Shown here: positions 1-7,607 of the stretch, in pieces | How the letters are laid out: each line of letters begins with the position of its first letter | Numbering within the stretch: the first letter of the stretch is position 1 | Assembly (NCBI GenBank): GCA_963777855.1 | Contig: CAVZRW010000007.1 | Location: 80,066-144,065, forward strand | Direction of reading: 5' to 3' | DNA: 64,000 bases | Origin: Prado023 sp963777855 | Lineage (GTDB): Bacteria; Actinomycetota; Actinomycetes; S36-B12; CAIYMF01 | Made by a program: the position numbers and the translations under genes | The notes under the pieces: generated by a model | What the model was told of the DNA's origin: nothing | The model's input: only the letters and a program-made list of their open reading frames with translations | Database searches by the model: none

Positions 1-1025
1 CCGTTGAAGGCGGTGTTGGCAGCCAGCACCAGGATCAGGGCCGTCACCACCGAGACGAAGATGAACATCGGGGTGAAGTTCGAGAAGACGGCCTGGGCCA
101 CCTGGGCGATGACCGTCTTCTGCTCGGTGCCGGGGGGCATGCCGACCAGGTCCGAGTTCTTCTCCGCGATCTTCACCTGGGTCTCGACGGCCAACCAGGT
201 GATGCCGCCGAACATGGTGGTGGCGATCACCCCGAGCATGAGCAGGGTCGTGGCGGCGTTGCGGCTCTTGGGCTTGCGGAAGGCCGGCACGCCGTTGCTG
301 ATCGCCTCGATGCCGGTCAGGGCCGTGGTGCCTGAGGAGAACGCGCGCGCCAGCAGGAACACCAGCCCCGCCCCGGTGAAGGTGGCCTCGGGAGTGATCT
401 GCCAGTCGGCGGACTCGGCGCGCAGCACGTCGCCGGAGGCGATCCGTACGATCGCCCAGATCAGCATGGAGAAGATCGCGAAGATGAAGGCGTACGTGGG
501 GATGGCGAACGTGGTGCCCGACTCGCGCACGCCGCGCAGGTTCATCACCGTGAGCAGGACCACCAGCCCGATGGCGATCACGACCTTGTGCTGGCCGATC
601 GCCGGGATCGCCGAGGCCGCGTTGGCCACCGCCGAGGAGATCGACACAGCCACCGTGAGCACGTAGTCGACCATCAGCGCACTGGCCACGAACACCCCCG
701 CGCGCGGGCCGAGGTTGGTCGACACGACCTCGTAGTCGCCACCGCCGGAGGGGTAGGCGTGCACGTTCTGCCGGTACGAGGCGACCACGACCAGGAACAC
801 GAGGATGACCGCCGCCGCAACCCACGGCGCGTACTGGAACAGCACGTAGCCACCCAGCGAGAGCACGAGCAGGATCTCCTGCGTCGCATACCCGTTGGAC
901 GACAGCGCATCGGAGGCGAACACGGGCAGCGCGATGCGCTTCGGGAGCAGCGTCTCGCCCAGCTGGTCGGAGTGCAGCGCACGTCCGAAGAGGATGCGCT
1001 TGGCCCCATCGGTCACGGTTCCCAC
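1..1025 (-). CDS. APC family permease (N-terminal 341 residues; C-terminus outside window)
   Basis: This is an integral-membrane transporter of the amino acid-polyamine-organocation superfamily; the substrate cannot be read from sequence. The minus strand is open from 1025 to the window edge in one frame. The N-terminus carries the block LGETLLPKRIALPVF followed by SDALSSNGYATQEIL, typical of the large actinobacterial APC proteins, and then long hydrophobic helices. The GTG at 1025 is chosen because a TAGCAT box lies 8 bases upstream with no Shine-Dalgarno, suggesting a leaderless message. It is divergent from ceoB/ceoC exactly as Rv2690c is in Mycobacterium tuberculosis, which supports the family call. 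No frameshift is seen in the visible part. Confidence 0.85.
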   Translation of the reverse strand, partial: MGTVTDGAKRILFGRALHSDQLGETLLPKRIALPVFASDALSSNGYATQEILLVLSLGGYVLFQYAPWVAAAVILVFLVVVASYRQNVHAYPSGGGDYEVVSTNLGPRAGVFVASALMVDYVLTVAVSISSAVANAASAIPAIGQHKVVIAIGLVVLLTVMNLRGVRESGTTFAIPTYAFIFAIFSMLIWAIVRIASGDVLRAESADWQITPEATFTGAGLVFLLARAFSSGTTALTGIEAISNGVPAFRKPKSRNAATTLLMLGVIATTMFGGITWLAVETQVKIAEKNSDLVGMPPGTEQKTVIAQVAQAVFSNFTPMFIFVSVVTALILVLAANTAFN

Positions 1026-1033
1026 GGGGGGAC

Positions 1034-1039
1034 ATGCTA
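1034..1039 (-). promoter_or_regulatory. -10 box of the APC permease (leaderless)
   Basis: TAGCAT on the minus strand, 8 bases before the GTG at 1025; no ribosome binding site lies between, so the transcript probably begins at the start codon. Confidence 0.45.
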
Positions 1040-1067
1040 CGGCGGGGCACTGGCCGACGGTGACGTG

Positions 1068-1073
1068 TAGCGT
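1068..1073 (+). promoter_or_regulatory. -10 box of ceoB (leaderless)
   Basis: TAGCGT followed by 8 bases and the GTG at 1082. There is no Shine-Dalgarno, which fits a leaderless mRNA. Confidence 0.5.
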
Positions 1074-1081
1074 TTCACCCC

Positions 1082-1744
1082 GTGCACATCGTGATCCTCG
1101 GTTGCGGCCGTGTCGGTTCCGCCCTGGCCACCACCCTGGACCGCCAGGGACATTCGGTGGCGATCATCGACGTGGATCCGGAGGCCTTCCGCAAGCTGCC
1201 GCCCGACTTCGGCGGCCAGACCGTGGTCGGTGTGGGCTTCGATCGCGAGACGCTGATCGAGTCGGGGATCGAGCGCGCGCAGGCGTTCGCCGCCTGCTCC
1301 AGCGGCGACAACACCAACATCATCGCCGCGCGGGTGGCCCGCGAGACCTTCGGCGTGGAGAACGTCGTGGCCCGCATCTACGACCCCCGGCGTGCCGAGG
1401 TCTACCAGCGCCTGGGCATCCCCACCGTGGCCAGCGTCGCCTGGTCCACCGACCAGATGCTGCGCCGCCTGCTTCCGATGGGCGCGCAGGAGGAGTGGAC
1501 CGATGCCAGCGGCACCGTGGCCCTGGCCGAGATGGAGGTCCACCCGGCCTGGTTCGGCCGGCTCGTGCACGACCTGCAGGACGCGACGGGGGCGCGCATC
1601 GCCTTCCTCACCCGGTTCGGCTCCGCACTGCTGCCGACCCGCGAGACGGTCCTGCAGGACGGCGACCTCGTCCACGTGCTGCTCATGCGCGACGACGAGG
1701 AACGCATCCAGGAGATGTTCCGCACCGCACCGGAGGCGCACTGA
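1082..1744 (+). CDS. ceoB: TrkA-family potassium uptake regulator (CeoB-like)
   Basis: Cytoplasmic regulatory subunit of a Trk/Ktr K+ channel; it binds NAD(H) or other nucleotides and gates uptake. Of 220 residues, roughly 1-140 are an RCK_N Rossmann domain, with the nucleotide-binding loop GCGRVGSALA near residue 8 and an acidic residue ending beta-2 (IIDVDPE). Residues ~145-220 form an RCK_C domain. It is the first of two tandem half-length TrkA proteins, the arrangement of mycobacterial ceoB/ceoC rather than the double-length E. coli TrkA. Its TGA overlaps the ATG of ceoC (TGATG), so the two are translationally coupled. No channel subunit gene lies in the window. Confidence 0.9.
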   Translation: MHIVILGCGRVGSALATTLDRQGHSVAIIDVDPEAFRKLPPDFGGQTVVGVGFDRETLIESGIERAQAFAACSSGDNTNIIAARVARETFGVENVVARIYDPRRAEVYQRLGIPTVASVAWSTDQMLRRLLPMGAQEEWTDASGTVALAEMEVHPAWFGRLVHDLQDATGARIAFLTRFGSALLPTRETVLQDGDLVHVLLMRDDEERIQEMFRTAPEAH

Positions 1745-2400
1745 TGAGGGTCTGCATCGCGGGGACCGGCAAGGTCGGGCGGGCCATCGCCCGTGAGCTG
1801 ATCACCAACGGCCACGAGGTGCTGCTCATCGACAAGGACCCCGAGGTGGCCCGGGTCGGTGTGGTCGCCGGGGCGCACGTGCTGTGCGCCGACGCCTGCG
1901 AGGTCTCCGCCCTGGAGGAGGCGCAGCTGCAGACCTGCCAGGTCGTGGTCGCGGCCACCGGTGACGACAAGGTGAACCTGGTCGTGTCGCTGCTGGCCAA
2001 GACCGAGTACGGCGTGCCCCGCGTGGTCGCCCGCGTCAACCACCCGAACAACGAGTGGCTGTTCAACGAGGCCTGGGGCGTCGACGTCGCCGTCTCCACC
2101 CCGCAGATGCTCTCGGCCCTGGTCGAGGAGGCCGTCACCGTCGGCGACCTCGTGCGGCTGTTCACCTTCCGCCAGGGCAACGCCAACCTGGTCGAGCTGA
2201 CCCTCGGAGCGGACTCCCCCGTCGTCGGCACTCGCGTGGGCGACGTCGCCTGGCCCACGGACACGTCGCTGGTGGCCATCCTGCGCAGCGGACAGGTCAT
2301 CGCCCCGACGCCCGACGACCCCCTCGAGACCGGCGACGAGCTGCTGTTCGTCTCCACGCCGGACCAGGAGGAGGCCATCCAGGAGCTGCTGTCCACCTGA
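1744..2400 (+). CDS. ceoC: TrkA-family potassium uptake regulator (CeoC-like)
   Basis: Second RCK protein of the pair, 218 residues. It starts with MRVCIAGTGKVGRAIA, where the GTGKVG loop is the dinucleotide-binding motif, and the LLIDKDPE segment supplies the acidic ribose-binding residue. A TrkA_C domain occupies about residues 140-218 and ends in DELLFVSTPDQEEA. It probably assembles with CeoB into the cytoplasmic ring of a Trk channel encoded elsewhere. The start is fixed by the TGATG overlap with ceoB; a much longer in-frame opening that begins inside the APC gene is not used. It ends facing the convergent DUF3159 gene. Confidence 0.9.
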   Translation: MRVCIAGTGKVGRAIARELITNGHEVLLIDKDPEVARVGVVAGAHVLCADACEVSALEEAQLQTCQVVVAATGDDKVNLVVSLLAKTEYGVPRVVARVNHPNNEWLFNEAWGVDVAVSTPQMLSALVEEAVTVGDLVRLFTFRQGNANLVELTLGADSPVVGTRVGDVAWPTDTSLVAILRSGQVIAPTPDDPLETGDELLFVSTPDQEEAIQELLST

Positions 2401-2427
2401 GTCGCCCCGCGCCGCTGGCATGACCCG

Positions 2428-2469
2428 CCCATGGCCGTCCTTCAGGGACCCATGGCCGTCCTGCAGGGA
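2428..2469. repeat. Two-copy 21-bp tandem repeat between convergent genes
   Basis: The units 2428-2448 and 2449-2469 differ at one position (T/G in the CTTCAG/CTGCAG portion). Each contains CCATGG. The pair lies immediately before the stop of the DUF3159 gene and after ceoC. It has no clear stem-loop, so a terminator role is not obvious. Confidence 0.7.
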
Positions 2470-3273
2470 TCAGGCGGGCTCCTCGCCCAGCGCCGCGTCG
2501 CCCAGTAGGCCTGGGCCCGCTCGCCTGCGTGGGGCGAGTCCGAGATCCCCTCCAGCGGACTTGTCCAGCGCGGTCTCGTGGTCCGCGGCCTCGCGGGCAG
2601 CGCGCTCGGCGGTCTCCTGTGCCAGCACGGGATGGATCACGCGGTAGGTCAAGTAGACGGCCATCAGGAACAGCGGCCAGCCCAGCAGCAGCTTCGCCGC
2701 GCCGAGCAGGCCGACGGAACCGGCAAGGTACAGCGGGAGGGTGACGGCCAGGCGAAGGCCGAACATCACCACCCAGATCCATGAGCTGGTCACATAGGCC
2801 CGGTACTGACGGGGGTCGGCGCGCCAGCCCGTGGCATCTCCGCGGGCGTAGCCCACGATCAGGCCCATCAGCGGCCACCGCACGAGGATCGAGACCAGGT
2901 AGGCCAGCAGGTACCCGACGTTGATCAGGATCCCGATCAGGAAGTAGTCCTGCGCCCGGCCGGTGCGGGTGGTCACGAAGGCCGAGACCGCCACCCCCAC
3001 GAAGCCGGCGAGCACCTGCTGCAGCGGTTCCCTGCGGATCAGGCGCCACACGGCGATGAGTCCTCCCGCGGCGACCGCGGCGATCAGCGAGGGCCGCAAC
3101 TGCTGGCCGGTCAGCACGTAGGCCAGCACGAACACTGCCGCCGGCAGCCCCGAGTCGATCAGGCCCCGCCATCCGCCGATCGCCCGGTCGAGCATCGCAC
3201 GGTCGACCCCGATCTCCTCGGGATCAGCCGGCGAGCCGGACGCTGCCGTGCCCGGCTCGGGAGCGCTGGTCAC
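2470..3273 (-). CDS. DUF3159 integral membrane protein
   Basis: A 267-residue membrane protein of the DUF3159 family (Rv2693c position). The N-terminus (about 45 residues) is hydrophilic, then five to six hydrophobic helices follow between about residues 45 and 225, and the tail is charged and Ala/Gly-rich. No catalytic motif is recognisable and function is unknown. Its ATG overlaps the TGA of the upstream OB-fold gene (ATGA at 3270-3273), so the two are translationally coupled. The conserved pairing with an OB-fold protein, DUF3710 and dut suggests a common but undefined role. Confidence 0.8.
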   Translation of the reverse strand: MTSAPEPGTAASGSPADPEEIGVDRAMLDRAIGGWRGLIDSGLPAAVFVLAYVLTGQQLRPSLIAAVAAGGLIAVWRLIRREPLQQVLAGFVGVAVSAFVTTRTGRAQDYFLIGILINVGYLLAYLVSILVRWPLMGLIVGYARGDATGWRADPRQYRAYVTSSWIWVVMFGLRLAVTLPLYLAGSVGLLGAAKLLLGWPLFLMAVYLTYRVIHPVLAQETAERAAREAADHETALDKSAGGDLGLAPRRRAGPGLLGDAALGEEPA

Positions 3274-3668
3274 GGGGCCGACCCGGGGGCGCGCAGGGTG
3301 TAGCGCGGGTTGAACACCGTGGGCTTGGTCTCGCTTCGGCTGATCCGGCCCTGGACCACGATCGAGCGGCCCGGCGTGATGCCCGGGATGCGCCGGCGGC
3401 CGAGCCAGACGATGAACAGCCGGCCGGACCCGTCGAAGAGCTCGGCCTCCACCGCCGGGACGTTGTCGCGGGGTCTGAGCGTCACGGAGCGCAGCACCCC
3501 GGAGACCACGGCCTCCTCGCCGGGCATGCTGTCGGCGATCGGCGTCGTGCCCAGGTCGCGGACCTTCGTCTGGAGCGTCTGGGCCAGGAGCTCGGACTTG
3601 CTCTGGGCCAGTCCCGCGGTCAGGCGACGCAGCCTGCTGGGCTTGCGGTCGTCCGTGGTCGTGGGCAC
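3270..3668 (-). CDS. OB-fold nucleic-acid-binding domain protein
   Basis: A 132-residue protein with a basic N-terminus and one OB-fold (about residues 45-125) of the type found in Rv2694c and in the RecG/tRNA anticodon-binding superfamily. The strand pattern EEAVVSGVLRSVTLRP, then AVEAELFDGSGRLFIVWLGRR, then GRSIVVQGRIS is characteristic. It presumably binds single-stranded nucleic acid; the partner is unknown. GTG 3668 is preferred because TACCCT lies 6 bases upstream and there is no Shine-Dalgarno. It is coupled to the DUF3159 gene by a 4-base overlap. Confidence 0.8.
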   Translation of the reverse strand: MPTTTDDRKPSRLRRLTAGLAQSKSELLAQTLQTKVRDLGTTPIADSMPGEEAVVSGVLRSVTLRPRDNVPAVEAELFDGSGRLFIVWLGRRRIPGITPGRSIVVQGRISRSETKPTVFNPRYTLRAPGSAP

Positions 3669-3674
3669 CGCCCT

Positions 3675-3680
3675 AGGGTA
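3675..3680 (-). promoter_or_regulatory. -10 box of the OB-fold gene (leaderless)
   Basis: TACCCT on the minus strand, 6 bases before GTG 3668. It would initiate an OB-fold/DUF3159 transcript separate from the DUF3710 gene, which ends at 3696. Confidence 0.45.
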
Positions 3681-3695
3681 CCGGGAACCGGACCC

Positions 3696-4490
3696 TCAGC
3701 GGGTCTCCGTGATCTCCGGTCCGCGCTCGAACGGGTCGAGGTCCTCGTAGCGGGCCGACACCTCGTCGGGCTCCTCGTCGGCGGGGACGTCGACAGTGTC
3801 GCCGTCGGCGTCCGGGAGCTGGGCCGGAAGCGTGAGCGGCAGCGGGTCGCGGGGGGCCCTCGCGTCCGGGCCGCGCACGACGATCGTCTCGCGGACCAGC
3901 TGGTGCAGGCCGTCGGTGGGGTCCGGCTCGACCGCGGCCTTGCCCAGGAACACCGCGCGCAGCAGCCACCGCGGGCCGTCGATGCCCGTGAAACGCACCG
4001 GCTGCAGGACCTGGGTGCCCTCCGGGGTGCGCGCCGGCAGCACGGCCCGCAGCTCGGCGCCGAAGAACCCCTCCCCCTCCACGACCTCCGCACCGGCGGT
4101 CGCCCCGATCTCGGCATGCATCTCCGCCCGCAGCTCGTCCCAGAGGCCCTCGGAGCGGGGCGCGGCGAAGACCTGCAGCTGGACCGCACCGTCCTCGGCC
4201 ATGGCCGTGATCGCCTTGACCTCCTGGGTGTTGGTGTCGGCCTCGACCTGGACGCCGATCCCCGGCAGGCCGGGGATGCGCAGCGACCCGAGGTCCAGCC
4301 GGGGCAGGTCCTGGTCGGCGAGGTCCACCTCCGACTCGTCGAAGGGGCCGTGGGAGCGGTCATAGGTAGCGCTGCCGGGCTCCTGGGTCATCTCGGCATC
4401 GATCTCGTCGAGGTCGTCGAGGACGGCCTGGGCCTCAGCGGTCGGCTCTACGGGCTCCTCGGGCGTGGAGCGGCGACGGAACAGGGCCAT
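3696..4490 (-). CDS. DUF3710 domain protein
   Basis: A 264-residue soluble protein of the DUF3710 family (Rv2696c position), function unknown. The start ATG at 4490 is preferred over one 33 bases upstream because AGGAGG ends about 6 bases before it; the first residues read MALFRRRSTPEEP. An acidic linker (about residues 10-60) precedes the conserved domain, which contains PRSEGLWDELRAEMH and GPRWLLRAVFLGKAA, and the C-terminus is again acidic. It lies between dut (upstream) and the OB-fold gene on the same strand. Confidence 0.82.
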   Translation of the reverse strand: MALFRRRSTPEEPVEPTAEAQAVLDDLDEIDAEMTQEPGSATYDRSHGPFDESEVDLADQDLPRLDLGSLRIPGLPGIGVQVEADTNTQEVKAITAMAEDGAVQLQVFAAPRSEGLWDELRAEMHAEIGATAGAEVVEGEGFFGAELRAVLPARTPEGTQVLQPVRFTGIDGPRWLLRAVFLGKAAVEPDPTDGLHQLVRETIVVRGPDARAPRDPLPLTLPAQLPDADGDTVDVPADEEPDEVSARYEDLDPFERGPEITETR

Positions 4491-4526
4491 GGGAGCCTCC
4501 TGGGCGGGCAGTGCGACCCGCACAGG

Positions 4527-4973
4527 CTACCCCTGCCGATGGCCCCCGGTGGACCCGAAGCCGCCGGCTCCGCGGTGCGAGCCCGGCAGGGTCTCCACCT
4601 CGTGGAACCGCGCGCGGACCACGGGCTGGATGACCAGCTGGGCGATCCGGTCCAGGCGCTGGAACACCACCGGCGTCACGGGGTCCAGGTTGATCACGCT
4701 GACCAGGATCTCGCCGCGGTAGCCGGCATCCACCGTCCCGGGCGCGTTGACCAGCGCGACACCGTGGCGCGCCGCCAGGCCGCTGCGCGGGTGCACGAAG
4801 GCCGCCAGGCCGTCGGGCAGGGCGATGGCGATGCCGGTCGGGAGCAGGGCGCGCTGCCCCGGGGCCAGCGTGGCGTCGACGGTGGTCACCAGGTCGGCCC
4901 CCGCGTCGCCGGGGTGCTCGTAGGCGGGGATGGGCACGTCCGGGTCGAGCCGGGTGATCAGCACGTCGGTCAC
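4527..4973 (-). CDS. dut: dUTP diphosphatase
   Basis: Hydrolyses dUTP to dUMP and pyrophosphate, keeping uracil out of DNA and supplying dTMP synthesis; it works as a homotrimer. The 148 residues carry the five family motifs: DAGADL near 23, PRSGLA near 62, GTVDAGYRGEI near 79, RIAQLVI near 109, and the C-terminal arm RGAGGFGSTG near 134. The start is a GTG whose GTGA overlaps the stop of the upstream thioesterase gene, so it is translationally coupled. Length matches bacterial Dut. Confidence 0.95.
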   Translation of the reverse strand: MTDVLITRLDPDVPIPAYEHPGDAGADLVTTVDATLAPGQRALLPTGIAIALPDGLAAFVHPRSGLAARHGVALVNAPGTVDAGYRGEILVSVINLDPVTPVVFQRLDRIAQLVIQPVVRARFHEVETLPGSHRGAGGFGSTGGHRQG

Positions 4974-5548
4974 GGGTTCATCTCCGCCCGGGGCCCGGAG
5001 TCGCCGTTGGCGATGGCCGCGGCCACCTCCGCCGGCCGGCCGTGCTCGCGGAAGTGCCCGACGGCGACCTGGACGAACAGCCCCGAGGCGGTCACGGCGA
5101 CCGGGCCGTCGGGTCCGAGCGTGCCGATCGCCGCCGTGTAGACCTTGCGTCCGTCCTGGCCGGTGATCCGTGCCCGCAGGTGCAGCACGGAGCCCACGGG
5201 CACCGGGCGGACGAAGTTCGTCTCCAGCCGGGCGGTCACCGAGGGCTGCATGAGCAGCCAGTTCAGAGCCCCGAGCACCTCGTCGAGGGCGGCGGTGAGC
5301 AGCCCACCGTGCGCCAGGCCCGGGGCGCCCTGGTGCAGCGGGCCCACCTCGAACGTCGCGTTGATGAACAGTCCCTCGTCGGCCACGACGCGCATGTGCA
5401 GGCCGCAGGCGTGCTCCTCGCCGCACCCGAAGCAGCTGCGGTAGTGGGAGGGGATCTCACTGCCCGGGGCCGCGGCAGCGGGATGCCGCTCGGGGAGCTC
5501 TGCGGCGGGACCCGGTGTGGTGCCGGGCCCGATCGGCTGGGGATCCAT
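4970..5548 (-). CDS. PaaI-type hot-dog fold thioesterase
   Basis: A 192-residue protein with a single hot-dog domain (about residues 40-160). The conserved helix region is QGAPGLAHGGLLTAALDEVLG, where the HGG and the Asp/Glu after it form the acyl-CoA thioesterase active site. The preceding CFGCGEEHACGLH has the Cys/His pattern common in the actinobacterial members. It probably hydrolyses an acyl-CoA; the substrate is unknown. ATG 5548 has TAGGGT 6 bases upstream and no Shine-Dalgarno. It is translationally coupled to dut. Confidence 0.82.
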   Translation of the reverse strand: MDPQPIGPGTTPGPAAELPERHPAAAAPGSEIPSHYRSCFGCGEEHACGLHMRVVADEGLFINATFEVGPLHQGAPGLAHGGLLTAALDEVLGALNWLLMQPSVTARLETNFVRPVPVGSVLHLRARITGQDGRKVYTAAIGTLGPDGPVAVTASGLFVQVAVGHFREHGRPAEVAAAIANGDSGPRAEMNP

Positions 5549-5554
5549 GCCCCG

Positions 5555-5560
5555 ACCCTA
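5555..5560 (-). promoter_or_regulatory. -10 box of the thioesterase-dut operon (leaderless)
   Basis: TAGGGT on the minus strand, 6 bases before ATG 5548. Confidence 0.45.
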
Positions 5561-5596
5561 CTGCGGGCCGTGGGAGGGGCCGGGTAGTCGGGTCAC

Positions 5597-5634
5597 CCGG
5601 TGCACCGGTGCATCCACGCACCTCACCGGTGCAC
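5597..5634. promoter_or_regulatory. Cluster of overlapping CACCGGTG-type palindromes in a divergent intergenic region
   Basis: Between the divergent thioesterase and DUF3093 genes lie a 12-bp palindrome CCGGTGCACCGG (5597-5608), an overlapping one TGCACCGGTGCA (5601-5612) and a further CACCGGTG copy at 5624-5631. The spacing and symmetry suggest an operator for a dimeric regulator; no regulator can be assigned. Confidence 0.35.
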
Positions 5635-5738
5635 GTCGGGCACCGCACCGTGCGAGGTCGCGCACCTGCGCCGTGCCACGCCGGCACCTGCCCGGATGCC
5701 CGGCAACCCCCCGTGCTCCCATCCGGTCCGGCGGATGC

Positions 5739-5744
5739 GACAGT
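5739..5744 (+). promoter_or_regulatory. Possible -10 box of the DUF3093 gene (leaderless)
   Basis: GACAGT with the conserved A2 and T6, 6 bases before GTG 5751; weaker than the other boxes. Confidence 0.3.
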
Positions 5745-5750
5745 GGCCCC

Positions 5751-6233
5751 GTGCCCGAGACCTCCACCGACTCAGCGCCCGTGCACTCCGAGCGACTCTG
5801 GCCGGGGATCGGCCTCTGGCTGCTGGTCGGCAGCCTCGTCCTCGGCCTGGGCGTGGCGTACGGGGCTGCGTTCGGCGCGTGGTTCGGCTGGCTGGTGGCC
5901 GGCGCCAGCGGCGCCCTGGCCGTGGTGCTGATCAGCCGCGGTGCCCCACGGATCGTGGTCGATTACCGGGGGCTCACCGCCGGCCGGGCGACCCTGCCCT
6001 GGGGGGCAACCGGGAGGGTTCTGCCCCTCGACTCCGAGCAGGCCCGACTGGCGCGCGGCACCGGCGCCGACCCGACCGCCTACCTGCTGCTGCGACCCGG
6101 AGTGGACGCCGGGGCGGTCGTGGTCGAGGTGCTCGACGAGTCCGACCCGCACCGGACCTGGCTGGTGGCCTCGCGCGACGCGTCGGCACTGGCGCGCGCG
6201 ATCGAAGCGGCCCGTGGGAGGCTGGCGCCATGA
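5751..6233 (+). CDS. DUF3093 membrane protein
   Basis: A 160-residue protein of the DUF3093 family (Rv2698 position). Two adjacent hydrophobic helices (about residues 18-65, around LWLLVGSLVLGLG and WLVAGASGALAVVLIS) precede a soluble domain with the motif RIVVDYRGLTAGRATLPW. Function is unknown. GTG 5751 is chosen over far-upstream in-frame starts because the upstream stretch has no protein-like composition and a -10-like box lies just before it; GTG 5781 remains possible. The gene ends in an ATGA overlap with the DUF4235 gene. Confidence 0.75.
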   Translation: MPETSTDSAPVHSERLWPGIGLWLLVGSLVLGLGVAYGAAFGAWFGWLVAGASGALAVVLISRGAPRIVVDYRGLTAGRATLPWGATGRVLPLDSEQARLARGTGADPTAYLLLRPGVDAGAVVVEVLDESDPHRTWLVASRDASALARAIEAARGRLAP

Positions 6234-6511
6234 CGACGCCGCAGCAGGCCATGCCGCAGCCCATCACGCCGAGTGCCGAGACGCAGCGCAACCTCGCCCG
6301 CGCCACGGTGCCCCTGATCACGCTGGCCGCCACGTGGGTGGCGCGCAAGGCGATGATCAACGGCTACGAGAGGTCGACGGGCAAGAAGGCCCCCCTGATC
6401 CACTCACGCAATGGTTCCGTGCTGAGCAAGATGGCCTGGGCCGCGAGCATGGCCGCCGTCGTGGCCCTCATCGAGGTCGTCGTGTGGAACGTCCTCGACG
6501 GCGAGGACTGA
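6230..6511 (+). CDS. DUF4235 small membrane protein
   Basis: A 93-residue protein of the DUF4235 family, function unknown. Two hydrophobic segments flank a central basic loop: one near residues 25-42 (VPLITLAATWVARKA) and one near 67-90 (ASMAAVVALIEVVVW). The start ATG at 6230 overlaps the TGA of the DUF3093 gene, giving coupling. A perfect hairpin lies 15 bases after its stop. Confidence 0.8.
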   Translation: MTTPQQAMPQPITPSAETQRNLARATVPLITLAATWVARKAMINGYERSTGKKAPLIHSRNGSVLSKMAWAASMAAVVALIEVVVWNVLDGED

Positions 6512-6525
6512 TCCCGGACGCCAGT

Positions 6526-6556
6526 GATCCCGGCCGATGTCTCCTCGGCCGGGATC
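6526..6556. terminator. Bidirectional terminator hairpin
   Basis: A perfect 12-bp stem (GATCCCGGCCGA at 6526-6537, its complement at 6545-6556) with a 7-base loop sits between the convergent stops at 6511 and 6572. No U-tract follows, which is usual in actinobacterial terminators. Confidence 0.75.
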
Positions 6557-6571
6557 AGGTCGTGCTCAGCC

Positions 6572-6874
6572 TCAGGAGGCGCATTCCTTGCAGATCGGCA
6601 GGCCGCCGCTCTCGCCGGCCAGCTGGCTGCGGTGGTGGACCAGGAAGCACTTCCCGCAGGTGAACTCATCGGCCTGGCGCGGCAGCACGCGCACGCTCAG
6701 GCTCTCGTCGGACAGGTCGGCGCCGGGCAGCTCGAGGTTCTCCGCGAGCTCGGTCTCGTCGACATCGACAGTGGAGGCCGCCTTGTCGACCCGGCGGGCC
6801 TTCAGCTCCTCGATGCTGTCCTCGGCAAGACCATCGTCCTCGGTCTTGCGTGGCGCGTCGTAGTCGGTGGCCAT
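6572..6874 (-). CDS. DUF4193 zinc-ribbon-like protein
   Basis: A 100-residue acidic protein of the DUF4193 family (Rv2699c position). The first 70 residues are acidic and likely extended. The C-terminus has two Cys pairs, CGKC near residue 73 and CKEC near 95, forming a probable zinc ribbon. Family function is unknown; co-purification with RNA polymerase-type machinery is not something the sequence shows. A GGGGGAG ribosome binding site precedes ATG 6874, and TACCGT further upstream could be its -10. It is divergent from the carbonic anhydrase gene. Confidence 0.85.
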   Translation of the reverse strand: MATDYDAPRKTEDDGLAEDSIEELKARRVDKAASTVDVDETELAENLELPGADLSDESLSVRVLPRQADEFTCGKCFLVHHRSQLAGESGGLPICKECAS

Positions 6875-7010
6875 CGTGCACTCCCCCCATGATGGGATCG
6901 GGTTGGGAACGGTACAACTCCCAGGTGCGTCACCTTATGCCCGCACCGACGGCGCATTGTGCCCTATCCGAACCGAACCAGCAGCCCGACACCCCTGTTC
7001 TGGAGGACCG

Positions 7011-7529
7011 ATGCCGATCTACGCGATCGGGGACCGCGCCCCGTCGATCGACCCGAGTGCCTTCGTGCACCCCGACGCGGTCATCATCGGCGACGTCACA
7101 GTCGGCCCGGAGTCCTCGGTCTGGCCGACGGCCGTGCTGCGGGGGGATTCCGGGCGGGTCGTGGTCGGGGCCGGGACCTCGGTCCAGGACGGCACGGTGG
7201 TGCACTGCACCAGCGCCCTGGACACGGTCATCGGCAACCGCTGTGTGATCGGTCACAGGGCCCATCTGGAGGGCTGCACGATCGAGGACGGCGCCCTCGT
7301 GGGGTCCGGCTCCGTGGTGCTGCACGGGGCGGTCGTGCGCTCCGGGGCATTGGTGGCCGCGCAGGCGCTGGTGCCGCCGGGCACCGAGGTCCCCAGCGGG
7401 GCCACGGCCCTGGGGGTCCCGGCGAGGATCCGCCCGGACTCGGTGCCGGCGGGGATGATCGAGAGCTCGGTGGCGAGCTACATCGCGAGCGCGCACTGGT
7501 ACAACGCGGAGCTGCGCCGCCTGAGCTGA
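7011..7529 (+). CDS. Gamma-class carbonic anhydrase family protein
   Basis: A 172-residue left-handed beta-helix protein. Hexapeptide repeats run from about residue 12 (DAVIIGDVTVGPESSVWP) to 135. The zinc ligands expected of the gamma family are present as His in VVHC (near 64) and GHRAHLEGC (near 84), with RGDSG near residue 44 and QDGTVVH as conserved signatures. It may hydrate CO2 or be a related acyltransferase-like homolog. ATG 7011 follows GGAGGA (7002-7007), which overrules a longer upstream opening. Confidence 0.85.
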   Translation: MPIYAIGDRAPSIDPSAFVHPDAVIIGDVTVGPESSVWPTAVLRGDSGRVVVGAGTSVQDGTVVHCTSALDTVIGNRCVIGHRAHLEGCTIEDGALVGSGSVVLHGAVVRSGALVAAQALVPPGTEVPSGATALGVPARIRPDSVPAGMIESSVASYIASAHWYNAELRRLS

Positions 7530-7607
7530 CCGGGCGGCCCGCCGAGGGCGGTCGTGCGGCCGGGCGCACCCCCGCGGCACCCGGGAGCGGATCGCGCACA
7601 GGCCTCG

